Shown here piece by piece: positions 15,566 through 25,583 of a stretch of DNA of 40,122 bases. Positions within the stretch are counted from its first letter, which is position 1, and every line of letters starts with the position of its first letter. The notes under the pieces are model-generated. The model ran no database searches. It worked only from the letters and a program-made list of their open reading frames with translations, and was not told where the DNA came from. This DNA is from a virus. Position numbers and translations under genes: made by a program. The DNA is taken from positions 1 to 40,122 of the IMG/VR virus record IMGVR_UViG_3300022752_000160; one strand, given 5' to 3'.

Positions 15566-18500
15566 TTTTTGATTACCTCGAATTTATCATTGTCAAGATA
15601 CCTGTTGTACAGTTCGGCGAATCCATTATCCCAAAGTGACATCCTCAAAACATAGTCATCCCAGGTATTTTTTAGGTCCTCATTGCTTTGATTTGCTAGT
15701 GACTTAGAACCACCCAGTGCCTCACGGCGCTGTAGTTCTTGTACCAAGTAAGTACGATTTACAATGAAGTCGGATACTGCTTGGATTGTAGAAGTATTTC
15801 CGTTCTTCTTCATAAAATCTTTATCTTGTACAATTCGCGTCAAGCCAGCAATGTAACGGTTAGTCTTGTTGATATCGTTGACACCAACTTGACGTTCCTT
15901 GGCCCAGGCTGGGTATCTCCGCTCTAAATCTGTAATAGCGTTTTCCCAGTCTTTGTCGTAGCCCAGTTCCTTCATTACCGGAGAACTAATGTTGGTTACT
16001 TTGTAACCCTGCTTCTGTAGTTCTGCAATCTTGGCATCACGAGATGCAGCAAGTTTGGTGTAGTAAGTCCAGCCAAGACTGATTTCTCTATCCTTGAGTA
16101 CTTCTTCTGGGTCACGGCGCTCGGTATACTTATAGTTACCACCGATGCGGATTTCTTTATCGCGGAAGTAGTTAGCTGCAGCAGCAGAATACTTATCTGC
16201 ATCAATACCATAGTTGACTACAAAGCCAACAAGTCCTGGTACACCACCGCCAATTCTGTCCAAATCTTTAAGCAATGGTTCAAATTGCTTTTGGTTCTTA
16301 ACAGCACTGACTGTTGGGCTAACACCAGTCTTGTTCATATTTGATGATGCTGTAAGGATATAACCCAAGTCACCATACTTGTTAAGAATATAATCGTTTA
16401 CCTTAGCCAATCCAATAGCAGGATTATCCATAGCCTTACGGTAATCCTCAACAATTACCTGCCACTCTGGGCGGAATGTAAAGGTTGCAGGAAGTGCTAA
16501 GTTAGCAGCAATACGGATATCATAAAGTTGCTTTGCAAGACGCATAGCATCGCCAAATGTAGGTTGATTGCCAACTCTTCCACCGGTTTCCCATTGGTAA
16601 TACTGAGTCTTCATAGCGCTGACTACAGCGTTAGCAAAGGCTTCATTGCTTAGACCTTCTTGCTTTGCCTTAATCTTTTGACCAGCAGCAGGAAGTAACA
16701 AGGTCCAAGGATTTGTTACTGGTTGTCCGAATGGCAAGATAGTAGCCATTACGCCATCTGCAAACTCTTTACCAAAGTTTCTTTCAAGCCATTTATTAGC
16801 AGACTCTGTTACCTCTGGGCGTGCATTAGTAAATGCAGCTACAGGAACTGTTACTGGAACACCAAAACTTGGTAGCAACGGGTTCTGTCCCTGCAAGAAT
16901 ACGTTAAGGCTGTTCTTGGGAACGGATATTTGATAACCTTTAGGGATACCAAACTTACCTTGCATACCTTCTGGAATAGTAAACAAAATGAACTGGTCTG
17001 TTGTTGGACCTTTTCCTTCTGGAACTACATCGCCATTCTCATCTACAACAGCAGCGACTCTATTTGGCAGGTTCCAAATCTGTGTGGCACGTGCTAAACG
17101 TGATGGGTCCTGTGCGATAAGACGTCCATATACTTTGATTGCGTTATACTGTGCGTTAAAGAACGGAATAAGGAAGCGCATTGTACTTGCAATACCTGAG
17201 TTATTTGTTACTCGGTAGAGAGTCTCATTGACAACCTTACGTGTGCGAGAGTGAGCTGAGCGCTGCAACTGGAGGATAAGGTCTTCATCCTGAAGATTCT
17301 TGCCTAATCCTTCAGCGATGTTAATCTCTCGTTGCAGATTCTGCTTGTAAAGTTTCTCGTAGAAAGGCCACGCCACTAGGTTGTTTTCTGGTGTAGTACC
17401 AATAACCTTGAATAGGTTTGACAGGCTGTTATTGATGATTCTCTTTGTCAATCCACCACCATAGCCAAGAGTATTTTCCATCATCTCTCGACCTGGTACG
17501 GAAATCAAGTATGGGTTACCACGCATCAAGATATCAAACTGTTCTGGGCTTAATTCTTCCTTGGCAACAAGTGAGCGCATCTGTGTATCAGGAAGAAGCT
17601 TATAGATACGTGAACGTGCCTCTTGGATATGTGGCAAAATTTCATCTGGTTTAATATCAGCATCAATTTCACGTAGATAGAAGCTACCTTCTTTGCTACG
17701 GAGCCAAAGTGAAATGTTATAGTCAGGTTCTCCCTGTAAGATACGCATCGCAAGTTGGTCATTACGTAGTCTTGTGTTGACGAACTGCGCTAACTCATTG
17801 AAGTATTGAGGGTCAGTAGGTGCAACCGCTGCAGGTTTTGTCCCAAGACGTCCTTCAAATAGCGGAGATGTTGCGCCTTTTGCAGCATCAAAGGAAAGAT
17901 ATGTCTGATTCTCTGTGAGCCAGTTGAGTGTCTGGTCGCTGGATGCTTCTCTGCGAACCAAGATACCGCTAGGTCCAGCAAATGCACCGTTAGCAGTAAT
18001 TGCTTGGCCTTTAGGTGTGATATATGTATCTACCTTTTCGCCACTCTTAACAATTTTTAGGTCAGCACGGATAGCAGCCAGTTCTTGTGACTGTGCAATC
18101 TTCTCACTGATTTGTTTATCCAAACCATTGATAGCATCAGTGTAAAGACGAACACGCATCATCTGCTCTTCGCCGATAATCTCTGCAATATCCTCGTAGT
18201 TCTTGGAACGTGATACTTCATAGGAAGTAATAACACGGATATCAGGCTTAGCGCCTGGCTCTTTTGCACGAGGCTTGAACTTCTTACCAGCAGCAACCTG
18301 CATCTCAAGCATTGCAGGTGGAAGACCCTTGCGGGTTTCTGGTTCTGGGAAAGCGCCTTTAGGCAAACGACCCTTGGTGCCAGGAACCTTGTAGAAAACC
18401 TTACCGCTTGGATAGTCAGCGTAAACAAGGGTTGTTCCATTTGGCAGTTTAGGAACTACTTGAGTGCGAACATAGCGACCAAAGGCCTTCTCTTCTAACT

Positions 18501-20868
18501 CTTTGTACTTTGATAGTTCATCTCCGAAGAGAATGCCATTCTGTTCATCTTTGATTTTCTTAAGTTCCAAGAAGCGCTTACGTTGGCTATCGTTGAGTAG
18601 ATTGAATGCGCTATAACGGATACCAAAGTCAACATTCTCTGGGTCAATACGCTTACCAAAGACACCGCTTGCGCCTGCATAGTAGTCACGTGGTGTGATT
18701 TCATCAAGAATTTGGTTTCTTACATCAACATAGTTGTTACGTGAAGCAACTAACTTGCCGGTAAATGTGCGAAGTTGGGCTGGATTGCGTAGGGCAATGG
18801 TGTCACCAACAAAATTAGTAGCCATTTTTGCGCGAGTCTTGAGGTTCTGACCGAATGTCTTGAACATATCGTCAGTCTTAGCCATAGAACCAAGCACCAA
18901 TGCAGCGCGAAGTTGACCGTCAATGGTGTTACGGATTGGGTAACCCATACGTGTAAGTACAGATGCCTTCCAGAATGAGTTAGCAAAGTCTGCAAAGTCA
19001 TTGAACTCGCGTCCTGCTACTACAGTCTTAACGCCTGCATCACCAAAGAGTCGCTTGATACCTAGAATCTTCTCGAAATCCTTGAAGTCCATCATAGGAA
19101 CAACGTTGGGCATTTCTGATTTCCAGAATGGGGATGTTACCAGCTTGCCACTATCGTCTACCCAGAAACCTTTATCACGGAATGATGCAACAATAGCGTT
19201 GCGGACAGAGGTAAATTGAGAATAAATCTCATCAGCTTCCTGTGGTGTAAAACCTTTTTCTGCAGCAATGAGGTTCTTGGCCTCTTCTTCGATATTTGTA
19301 ACAGCGGCAGCTCTTTCACTTGCGTTGCGTGCTGTCAAATACTCACGTGCCAGTTCATTCTTGACTGGGATGTACTCAGCGCTACGTAGTGTCTTGACAG
19401 AATTAAGGGCATACTTGATTTCATTGAATGAATCTGCTGTACCCAAACCGTCAACCTTGACAAGTCCACGTGGCAACTTATTGAATGCTGCTTGAATCAC
19501 TGTAACAGGACGTGTATATGGACTCTTTTGGAATGTTTCAGTGTAGAAAGTAAAGTTATTATAGGCATCTGCTGCTGCAGCTCTAGCCTTTTCAATAGCA
19601 ACACCGATGTTTTTATTAAATAGTTGAACATCTGCGGCAGATGTATAGTCAGTGATGACACGATAGTCACCAATACCTTCTGACATTGCACGAGCAAGGG
19701 CAGCATCTCGACGTTGTAAGTCTGTTAGAACATTAGTAAGTTTATTCCACTCATCAACGGTGGGCATAAACTGTTCAATCTTAGTCGCTTGTCCCCAAGG
19801 AATGTTATTTAACTTGGTTTCCATTGGGTCAAGAATGTCTTTCATACGAGTAATCTCGTCAGCAATAGATGCCTTAGTTTGTTGAAGTTTCAACAATGAG
19901 TTGTTATCTCCGGCAGCGGCTGCAAAGAAGTTAGCCATATCATCGTAATTATCCAACTCACTAGCAACGCCTGCTACGAATGTAGGGTTGTTAGAGTTTC
20001 TAACTAGCCAACTATCATAAACACGAGTACCACTTTTACCCACAAGGTCTTGTACTGCAGTTCCCATAGGAGTTTCGCGTCCTACTTGACCGCCAGATTT
20101 TACCCACATACCGTGAGTATCAAGCTCGGAACGTACACGAGCAACATCATCTGCAGATTGAATTGGACGCTCTAGTCCTTTAAGACGAGCTACCTTGGCT
20201 CCCTTGCCAATAATGACAAGTGGGTCTGCGTACCAGTTAAGCAAACCATCGAGAGAACCAGTCCATAGTCTTCCAAAAATGTCATCTTCAAAAGCCTTCT
20301 TGCGCTGGTCTGGGTCTGCAATGTTAAAGTTTGGGTCTAAGAATGTAGGAAGTGGTGCGCCTTGTTCTTGAAGAAATGGTGTTACACCTAAGCGCTCTCC
20401 AAATGCACCAACAACTCCTGCTGCTGCTTGTCCTGGCGATACTTGTCTAGCAAGATTCCAGTTCTTAAGAAGGTTAAGTCCTTCACCAGATACTGCATCT
20501 GCTTCAGCAAGCAGTGCTGTAGAAATTGGTTGTGATACTTTTGGATAAGCCCACTTGTAAAAATCAGTAGCTTCTTGAATTACCTTATCAACAACATTAG
20601 CAATTCCAACAGTTTCTGCAGGCTTTGCAACAGCACCAGCAAAAGCTGTCCCAGCTTTCTTAGCTAAAGCATCAATAGTCTCTTGACGTTGTGCGTCAAT
20701 AGTTGCAACTGGCTTTGCTAAAGCTGGCACTTGAGGTTGAGCTTGGGCTACTCTGGCTTGCGTAACGCCAGCGCCAAGACCAAAGGCTGCTTTAGGGATA
20801 GCAGATACAGCGGTGCCAATAGCACCACCTAATCCACGCTTAATCATATCCCAATAGGATTCAGCCAT
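15562..20868 (-). CDS. Giant virion protein, probable DNA-ejection/internal core protein (1768 aa)
   Basis: At 1768 residues this is by far the largest gene. The N-terminus has a Gly/Ala-rich, weakly hydrophobic stretch (KRGLGGAIGTAVSAIPKAAF), then long helical arrays rich in Lys, Glu and Ala. Recognisable spots are WKASVLTRMGYPIRNTIDGQ in the middle and MRFLIPFFNAQYNAIKVYGR about two thirds along. I saw no glycosidase or polymerase motif, and looked without success for the vRNAP signatures of N4. Its length and site between portal and capsid fit proteins that are ejected with DNA in short-tailed phages. A tape measure is an alternative, though no tail-tube gene accompanies it. Confidence 0.7.
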   Translation of the reverse strand: MAESYWDMIKRGLGGAIGTAVSAIPKAAFGLGAGVTQARVAQAQPQVPALAKPVATIDAQRQETIDALAKKAGTAFAGAVAKPAETVGIANVVDKVIQEATDFYKWAYPKVSQPISTALLAEADAVSGEGLNLLKNWNLARQVSPGQAAAGVVGAFGERLGVTPFLQEQGAPLPTFLDPNFNIADPDQRKKAFEDDIFGRLWTGSLDGLLNWYADPLVIIGKGAKVARLKGLERPIQSADDVARVRSELDTHGMWVKSGGQVGRETPMGTAVQDLVGKSGTRVYDSWLVRNSNNPTFVAGVASELDNYDDMANFFAAAAGDNNSLLKLQQTKASIADEITRMKDILDPMETKLNNIPWGQATKIEQFMPTVDEWNKLTNVLTDLQRRDAALARAMSEGIGDYRVITDYTSAADVQLFNKNIGVAIEKARAAAADAYNNFTFYTETFQKSPYTRPVTVIQAAFNKLPRGLVKVDGLGTADSFNEIKYALNSVKTLRSAEYIPVKNELAREYLTARNASERAAAVTNIEEEAKNLIAAEKGFTPQEADEIYSQFTSVRNAIVASFRDKGFWVDDSGKLVTSPFWKSEMPNVVPMMDFKDFEKILGIKRLFGDAGVKTVVAGREFNDFADFANSFWKASVLTRMGYPIRNTIDGQLRAALVLGSMAKTDDMFKTFGQNLKTRAKMATNFVGDTIALRNPAQLRTFTGKLVASRNNYVDVRNQILDEITPRDYYAGASGVFGKRIDPENVDFGIRYSAFNLLNDSQRKRFLELKKIKDEQNGILFGDELSKYKELEEKAFGRYVRTQVVPKLPNGTTLVYADYPSGKVFYKVPGTKGRLPKGAFPEPETRKGLPPAMLEMQVAAGKKFKPRAKEPGAKPDIRVITSYEVSRSKNYEDIAEIIGEEQMMRVRLYTDAINGLDKQISEKIAQSQELAAIRADLKIVKSGEKVDTYITPKGQAITANGAFAGPSGILVRREASSDQTLNWLTENQTYLSFDAAKGATSPLFEGRLGTKPAAVAPTDPQYFNELAQFVNTRLRNDQLAMRILQGEPDYNISLWLRSKEGSFYLREIDADIKPDEILPHIQEARSRIYKLLPDTQMRSLVAKEELSPEQFDILMRGNPYLISVPGREMMENTLGYGGGLTKRIINNSLSNLFKVIGTTPENNLVAWPFYEKLYKQNLQREINIAEGLGKNLQDEDLILQLQRSAHSRTRKVVNETLYRVTNNSGIASTMRFLIPFFNAQYNAIKVYGRLIAQDPSRLARATQIWNLPNRVAAVVDENGDVVPEGKGPTTDQFILFTIPEGMQGKFGIPKGYQISVPKNSLNVFLQGQNPLLPSFGVPVTVPVAAFTNARPEVTESANKWLERNFGKEFADGVMATILPFGQPVTNPWTLLLPAAGQKIKAKQEGLSNEAFANAVVSAMKTQYYQWETGGRVGNQPTFGDAMRLAKQLYDIRIAANLALPATFTFRPEWQVIVEDYRKAMDNPAIGLAKVNDYILNKYGDLGYILTASSNMNKTGVSPTVSAVKNQKQFEPLLKDLDRIGGGVPGLVGFVVNYGIDADKYSAAAANYFRDKEIRIGGNYKYTERRDPEEVLKDREISLGWTYYTKLAASRDAKIAELQKQGYKVTNISSPVMKELGYDKDWENAITDLERRYPAWAKERQVGVNDINKTNRYIAGLTRIVQDKDFMKKNGNTSTIQAVSDFIVNRTYLVQELQRREALGGSKSLANQSNEDLKNTWDDYVLRMSLWDNGFAELYNRYLDNDKFEVIKK

Positions 20869-21017
20869 TACTTAACCTCTGATGTCAAAAGTCTAATAAA
20901 TTTATCTCGGTCGTCATCTGACTCCCAAGGTACTTCGGCTAGTTGTAAAATGATTGCTGGTTGGTCATAACCCAGAGCGTCTACAAATGCCGTTACGTCA
21001 TTCATAAATTGATTCAT
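20868..21017 (-). CDS. Tiny acidic protein (49 aa)
   Basis: A 49-residue protein starting MNQFMNDVTAFVDALGYDQP and ending EVPWESDDDRDKFIRLLTSE VK. It is acidic and helical. The ATG overlaps the stop of the 143-residue gene (CTATGA) and its stop overlaps the start of the giant gene (TAATG). The two tight junctions are strong evidence of translation. It may be an assembly factor for the giant protein; function is unknown. Confidence 0.65.
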   Translation of the reverse strand: MNQFMNDVTAFVDALGYDQPAIILQLAEVPWESDDDRDKFIRLLTSEVK

Positions 21018-21445
21018 AGTAACGACTGTACGTTCCTAGCAAAAATTCTAAATGATTCTGATGAATCAGGACTTGCTGCCATTGTCTGAAGCATTGGCAT
21101 ATACTTTGCAAGAAAATCTCTATCCATATTAGTTTGTTGTTGCATTTGATTCATCATCAAAGCATCAGGACCTGCTCCATCTCCTGGTACAACACCTGTG
21201 GTAATTGCTTCATTTGGACGTTGAGTTTCTGCATATAGCGGAGTCACTGGCGCTGCTGCGGCTGCTGCTCTTACTGCTCCTGCTGGTACACCACGTACAT
21301 CTGGAGTTGTAGCCATTTGCGCTCCTGCTTTAATAGCAGCGGTTTGTACACCTTCACCATAAGCTGCTGATGGCAATGTCAATCCATCTGTTCTGACGGA
21401 GTACTTGCCTGGGCCTGCTGCACCTGCGAGCGGTCCTCTAGCCAT
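21014..21445 (-). CDS. Hypothetical virion-module protein (143 aa)
   Basis: A 143-residue Ala- and Pro-rich product with a flexible N-terminal two thirds (GAVRAAAAAAPVTPLYAET). A C-terminal helical end follows (MDRDFLAKYMPMLQTMAASP, then ESFRIFARNVQSLL). I cannot assign a family. The gene lies between portal and giant virion protein and overlaps the 72-residue gene by 8 bases. A head-assembly accessory is plausible from place and composition. Confidence 0.6.
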   Translation of the reverse strand: MARGPLAGAAGPGKYSVRTDGLTLPSAAYGEGVQTAAIKAGAQMATTPDVRGVPAGAVRAAAAAAPVTPLYAETQRPNEAITTGVVPGDGAGPDALMMNQMQQQTNMDRDFLAKYMPMLQTMAASPDSSESFRIFARNVQSLL

Positions 21446-21656
21446 TTTCTTCCTCCATCGTCTCTAAATCTTGTGCGAAAGATTCCCAAGCTTTATTTAC
21501 TTGAGTCTTTCTAATTGCGTTATATGTTGCTAAATCTAAAACTTCTTCTGAGAGCATATGAATTGCTGCTGTAATGTTATGAAAAAATCCTGCTATAACT
21601 ACGAATACATCGTGGAAAGTGATAGAGCGTGGTACGTAATCTGGTTCTTGCTTCAC
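21438..21656 (-). CDS. Hypothetical helical protein (72 aa)
   Basis: A 72-residue product starting MKQEPDYVPRSITFHDVFVV. Its middle, IAGFFHNITAAIHMLSEEVL, is an amphipathic helix. The C-terminus is acidic (DLETMEEENG). No family is recognised. It sits between a tiny lysine-rich gene and the 143-residue gene in the packaging region. The hydrophobic part is too short and too polar to call a membrane segment with confidence. Confidence 0.6.
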   Translation of the reverse strand: MKQEPDYVPRSITFHDVFVVIAGFFHNITAAIHMLSEEVLDLATYNAIRKTQVNKAWESFAQDLETMEEENG

Positions 21657-21681
21657 GCTCTATCCTCTCCTAAGACTTTGA

Positions 21682-21819
21682 CTAAGCCTTCTTGCCTTTA
21701 CGACCTGCTGGCGTATAGCCAAACATAGCCTTACCAGGACCTGATGGTTTTTTGCTATCCATTTTTCCTTCAGTCGGCTTCTGCATAGAAGCTTTTTCAC
21801 GACCGCCTTTTTTGTTCAT
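21682..21819 (-). CDS. Tiny lysine-rich protein (45 aa)
   Basis: A 45-residue basic peptide with KKPSGPGKAMFGYTPAGRKG near its end. A strong ribosome site (AGGAGGTG) precedes the ATG at 21819, and the gene sits 11 bases after the portal gene. It resembles the small lysine-rich genes at 9000-10019 in composition. Without the ribosome site it would be easy to overlook. Function unknown. Confidence 0.65.
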   Translation of the reverse strand: MNKKGGREKASMQKPTEGKMDSKKPSGPGKAMFGYTPAGRKGKKA

Positions 21820-21830
21820 TGTGCACCTCC

Positions 21831-23588
21831 TTAGCCTGCGATTTGGGCAAGTAGACTTGCGATGTCGGGACGAGGGCCAGCAGCAGGGGCCGCACCAGTC
21901 ATCATTTCTGGAGTTGGCTGCGAGGCAGGGGCTGGGGCCATACCTGCCGCTGGAACTTCTGCGCCCATACCTGGCATACCTGGCATCTGTGGTGCTGGTT
22001 GCTCTGGGGCGAATACTTCTTCAACTATCGTTTCGATTGCCTTGCCCTTTTGTCGGCCTTTAATAACTTCAGCAATCCGGCTAACAATTTGTGAAGGGTC
22101 TTGACCTTGCGCTGCAAGTGTGGGAATAGCTTGTGCATACTGAGCGACAGCAACACGAAGAGAATCACGCATCTCTTCAATGTCCACTCTTTGTTCTTCT
22201 TGGGTGACATTGAGCTCCATAGGAATTTCGCGGCGTACATAATCACGTGATACAAGTTTGTCGCTACGCATCTGTAGCAATGCAATGATTGCACGGTTAG
22301 GGTCCATACCGGACATAATTCCGTAACGGACATCTACGCCGTACTCACCAGCAATAGCCTTGTTAGGTACATACTTCATTGAGAATGGTGTGCCATCTTC
22401 AGCGCCACGAATTTCCTTGGTCATATTGCCAAAGATTTTCTCGTCTACCTCAAAGCACATTGATACAAGTTCTGTGAAGAGGCGTGCGAACTGTGCTTGT
22501 GCTGAGCGAATTTGTGTATCAAATCCAGCTTGAAGTGCTTGAACTCCGCGACCTGTAACAACAGATGCGTCGAGGTTACCGCTGCGTACTTCTGGGTAGC
22601 GAGCGCCCATACGAAGTTCGCGCTCAAGAACACCAGATTCTGCAAAGACTCCAGGTGGAAGTTCTAGCGGCACACGACGGATTGCTTGCGGATTAGCGCT
22701 TCGCATAATTGAGTCAGGGCCAAGTGCGAGTTCTTGGACATCCTGCGGAATAGCAATCGGTGCTTGGATAGATTTTTCTGCTGCTTGAATCTGCAAGACA
22801 GCGAAACGTGCACGTGCTAGTTGTACCGCTAGAACATCATCAAATTGTCCGCGTGCTTCGCCATCAATAGATGAACGAACTGCGACTGCTGCAAGACACT
22901 TGCCAACTGGGTTGGGTGTCTGGGAAAGAACGAGGTTGTTGCGTTCTGGTAGGAAAATCAAATCTTGTTCTGCATCGTGATAGCGAATCAACGAAATGTA
23001 TGGAGTTGTAGATACTCCGCTATATGGGCTCTGCTTCTTGCCAAGAATCTCAGAGTAGAACTCTGGGTATTGAGCCGCTAGGGATTCAGAGTCAGTTGAG
23101 ATAACTTGAGTTAGTGAGATGGTTCTACCAAATCTATCAATCTCAGGATAGACGCCAAATGGGTTTAGCATACGGATGCGAGGATTGTTATTCTCATAAT
23201 CCATTTCAACGATGGCTGGCAACATACCGTAGGTGTTGAACCAGTCAGCACCGGTGTACATCTGAATCTGTAAATCCGAGGATGCCACGTAATAGTTGGC
23301 GATACGAGTTCTAGTATCTGCAGCCTTGCGTGCTGCATCGGAAACCATATTGGTAGCAGAGCACTCAAAGGATGGTAGTGGTGCCATCGCTTCTGCTAAG
23401 TCACGAGCAGCGACGTCAATGAAGTTCGCAACTAGAGGCTTTGGGTATTCCTCTGTGAACATAGCAGGATAGACCTTGGAGATATCTCCTTGGCGTACTG
23501 ACAAGACGCTACGCATACGCTGGTCGCGTGGTGCGTACTTGGTCTGTAGTCGCGCTACTTTAGATACGACTTCTTTGACGGATAACAA
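21831..23588 (-). CDS. Portal protein
   Basis: A 585-residue portal, the dodecameric ring at the vertex through which DNA is packed and released. The N-terminal part holds MRSVLSVRQGDISKVYPAMF. The wing/stem part includes ADWFNTYGMLPAIVEMDYEN and MLNPFGVYPEIDRFGRTISL. The tunnel region around SVVTGRGVQALQAGFDTQIR fits other portals. A Pro/Ala/Met-rich tail of about 55 residues closes it. The TTG start at 23588 is chosen because GGAGAG lies just ahead. It follows the terminase gene at 9 bases, the expected order. Confidence 0.88.
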   Translation of the reverse strand: MLSVKEVVSKVARLQTKYAPRDQRMRSVLSVRQGDISKVYPAMFTEEYPKPLVANFIDVAARDLAEAMAPLPSFECSATNMVSDAARKAADTRTRIANYYVASSDLQIQMYTGADWFNTYGMLPAIVEMDYENNNPRIRMLNPFGVYPEIDRFGRTISLTQVISTDSESLAAQYPEFYSEILGKKQSPYSGVSTTPYISLIRYHDAEQDLIFLPERNNLVLSQTPNPVGKCLAAVAVRSSIDGEARGQFDDVLAVQLARARFAVLQIQAAEKSIQAPIAIPQDVQELALGPDSIMRSANPQAIRRVPLELPPGVFAESGVLERELRMGARYPEVRSGNLDASVVTGRGVQALQAGFDTQIRSAQAQFARLFTELVSMCFEVDEKIFGNMTKEIRGAEDGTPFSMKYVPNKAIAGEYGVDVRYGIMSGMDPNRAIIALLQMRSDKLVSRDYVRREIPMELNVTQEEQRVDIEEMRDSLRVAVAQYAQAIPTLAAQGQDPSQIVSRIAEVIKGRQKGKAIETIVEEVFAPEQPAPQMPGMPGMGAEVPAAGMAPAPASQPTPEMMTGAAPAAGPRPDIASLLAQIAG

Positions 23589-23597
23589 GGTCTCTCC

Positions 23598-25550
23598 TTA
23601 AATGAACTGCCTATCTTGCTGTTGTAATAGTTCGTCAATGTTGACGACAGTTTGACGCCTACGTTCGTGATGATTGAGAAATGGATTCTTCATATGTGTC
23701 TTTTGGTGCAACCCTTGGTTGAGCATCTCGCGGGCTCTAATTTCACAGAACCACAAGGCCATCACCATATCTGTCTTACCTTTGGTGGTAGGTGACCAGG
23801 TAATAAGTTGCTCAATAAGCGACTTGATATTCTCGCTCTGGTCAGATGGTAAGTGCATTAGATTATCTCTATGATGCTTTCCATCTTGCTGCTTGGTGCC
23901 AAACAAGGTTGACATAGAAGCAACACCAAAGCCTGCATCCCACTTGTTATTACCAGTGTGGTGTTCTCTTAATATAACTCCACGCGACGCAAGGAACTGT
24001 CGGATACCCTCATCTTGAGTGAGGAAGGACTGAAAGGCATTGCGCTCCACAATCCATTCCGATGGTGCATACACACTAGTCCAGTCGGTAATAAGCTGTC
24101 GTATTTGAGCAGGGGTGGGACGCGTAATCTTGATAGCGTCCACAATGTAGCGCTTATGAGAAATCCTATCGATTGCGTAACAGACTGCCGCTGTGTCTCC
24201 GACCATCGCTGGGTCAAGGCCACAGATGAAACTGAAACCGTTAAGGTCTTTGGGATGACCTGGAAAACCAGGAGTAAGTCTACCTGATTTTCGCATTCCA
24301 TCGATAGAACCTTTCACGCAGACTGGGTCAAATATGGCATCATCAGAAATATCTTGCTGCTGATAAATCAAGGCCCAGGTGGAAGCATCCATAGCCTGAC
24401 GTTCATTGTAAAGATGCTTACCATTCCAGCGAGGGTATAAACCCTCGTCGTTCTTATCGGATTCTTCCTGTCCATCAAAAGGTGCATCCGAATAGGGCCA
24501 GAGCGTTACCCATTTGTCGGGGTCCTCATTTGGTTCTAATAGTGCTGGCATTGCCAGATATGTCCACGGGACTAACCCGCCAGGGTAGCGTTCTGGATTC
24601 CGTAATTCTTTGTATAGGTCAACCGCTGCTACGCGGGTACCAATGACTACCAGTTTGCCGGTAGGGTTAAGACGGCTTCGCACGTCCTGGGTAAGCCACT
24701 TGATTTGTCGTTCAAAGTCATTTGCGTTGCTCAATGTGACAGCATCGTCGATAATAATCATATCGGCACGCTTACCGTAGATTTGACCGCCGATACCTAC
24801 AGCTTCTAGGTTTGGGTCCTTCTCAGATGACTCACGGAGTTCATCACCAAAGGTGACGCGGGTAGCTTGCCAGGAAGCCGTCTTGGTATTGAAGCCGACT
24901 CCAGCGGCGTAGGCCTGCTGTAGCTCTTCATACATTGGATGGGTCAAGCGCTGCTTGATAGCGTACAAGAAGTCTGCCGCTAAGCGCTGGGTTTGAGAAA
25001 CAATCAGAACTCTAAAGTTCGGGTTGTTAACAATCTTGTAGGTGACGTAGTCAACCGTGATGGTGATGGACTTGGCGTGGTTTGGCGGGATGTTAATTAG
25101 GATGCGATTATCAGCCGTACCCTTCTCATACTTCATACCGGTATGGAACCAACTAGGTTCACGTCCTTCAATCACATCTATCAGATTCTTCTGATGGGCA
25201 AAGGTCTGGGACTTAAGGTACTTCTGGCGCCAGGTGACGAAATCTAAATCAAGTGCAGTAGCGTCAGCAAAGTTCTTCTCAACAGCACCTAGCCTGGTTC
25301 TATCTGCTAGGTTCTTGAAGACGGGGTCAGTCTTACGATAGTACTCATAGGACTTCAGGGTTTTACCGGCGGCCTTAGCCGCCTGTTCTACTGTCAGTCC
25401 ATCTGCGATGGCAGCGAGTATGACCTTCTTAGCCCGTTCTGACTCTGCCTTCTGCTTGAGGTTAGGCGGTAGTTTTTCCATAATTCCTTTAGACGGGCCG
25501 AAATACTTTGATAGCGGGTGGGGAAAATTCATAGCGGGCGTTGAATACAT
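23598..25550 (-). CDS. terL: Terminase large subunit with N-terminal helix-turn-helix
   Basis: This 650-residue protein packages DNA. The N-terminus has a helix-turn-helix-like part (GLTVEQAAKAAGKTLKSYEY, about residues 51-71). The ATPase domain shows a modified Walker A, INIPPNHAKSITIT, and a Walker B, ADMIIIDDAV. The nuclease domain starts at ICGLDPAMVGDTA, with its first metal-binding Asp, and continues to TDMVMALWFCEIRAREM with the last acidic residue. No separate small-subunit gene is seen next to it, so the HTH may replace it. The ATG at 25550 has GGGGTG upstream. The gene begins the virion operon and is preceded by a strong hairpin with a T-run. Confidence 0.92.
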   Translation of the reverse strand: MYSTPAMNFPHPLSKYFGPSKGIMEKLPPNLKQKAESERAKKVILAAIADGLTVEQAAKAAGKTLKSYEYYRKTDPVFKNLADRTRLGAVEKNFADATALDLDFVTWRQKYLKSQTFAHQKNLIDVIEGREPSWFHTGMKYEKGTADNRILINIPPNHAKSITITVDYVTYKIVNNPNFRVLIVSQTQRLAADFLYAIKQRLTHPMYEELQQAYAAGVGFNTKTASWQATRVTFGDELRESSEKDPNLEAVGIGGQIYGKRADMIIIDDAVTLSNANDFERQIKWLTQDVRSRLNPTGKLVVIGTRVAAVDLYKELRNPERYPGGLVPWTYLAMPALLEPNEDPDKWVTLWPYSDAPFDGQEESDKNDEGLYPRWNGKHLYNERQAMDASTWALIYQQQDISDDAIFDPVCVKGSIDGMRKSGRLTPGFPGHPKDLNGFSFICGLDPAMVGDTAAVCYAIDRISHKRYIVDAIKITRPTPAQIRQLITDWTSVYAPSEWIVERNAFQSFLTQDEGIRQFLASRGVILREHHTGNNKWDAGFGVASMSTLFGTKQQDGKHHRDNLMHLPSDQSENIKSLIEQLITWSPTTKGKTDMVMALWFCEIRAREMLNQGLHQKTHMKNPFLNHHERRRQTVVNIDELLQQQDRQFI

Positions 25551-25564
25551 TACACCCCACTAAA

Positions 25565-25583
25565 AGAGGAGCTGGGCTCCTCT
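25565..25583 (-). terminator. Intrinsic terminator-like hairpin upstream of terL
   Basis: An 8-bp stem AGAGGAGC/GCTCCTCT with a 3-base loop is followed on the minus strand by TTTT. On that strand it lies about 15 bases before the terminase ATG, so it would stop transcripts entering terL from upstream, or act as an attenuator in its leader. No minus-strand gene is visible for 4.5 kb upstream. Confidence 0.55.

Noticed and set aside
15562-20868. Virion RNA polymerase of N4 type within the giant protein
   Set aside because: The gene's size and the N4-like capsid protein suggested it, but I could not find the polymerase signature blocks in the protein.
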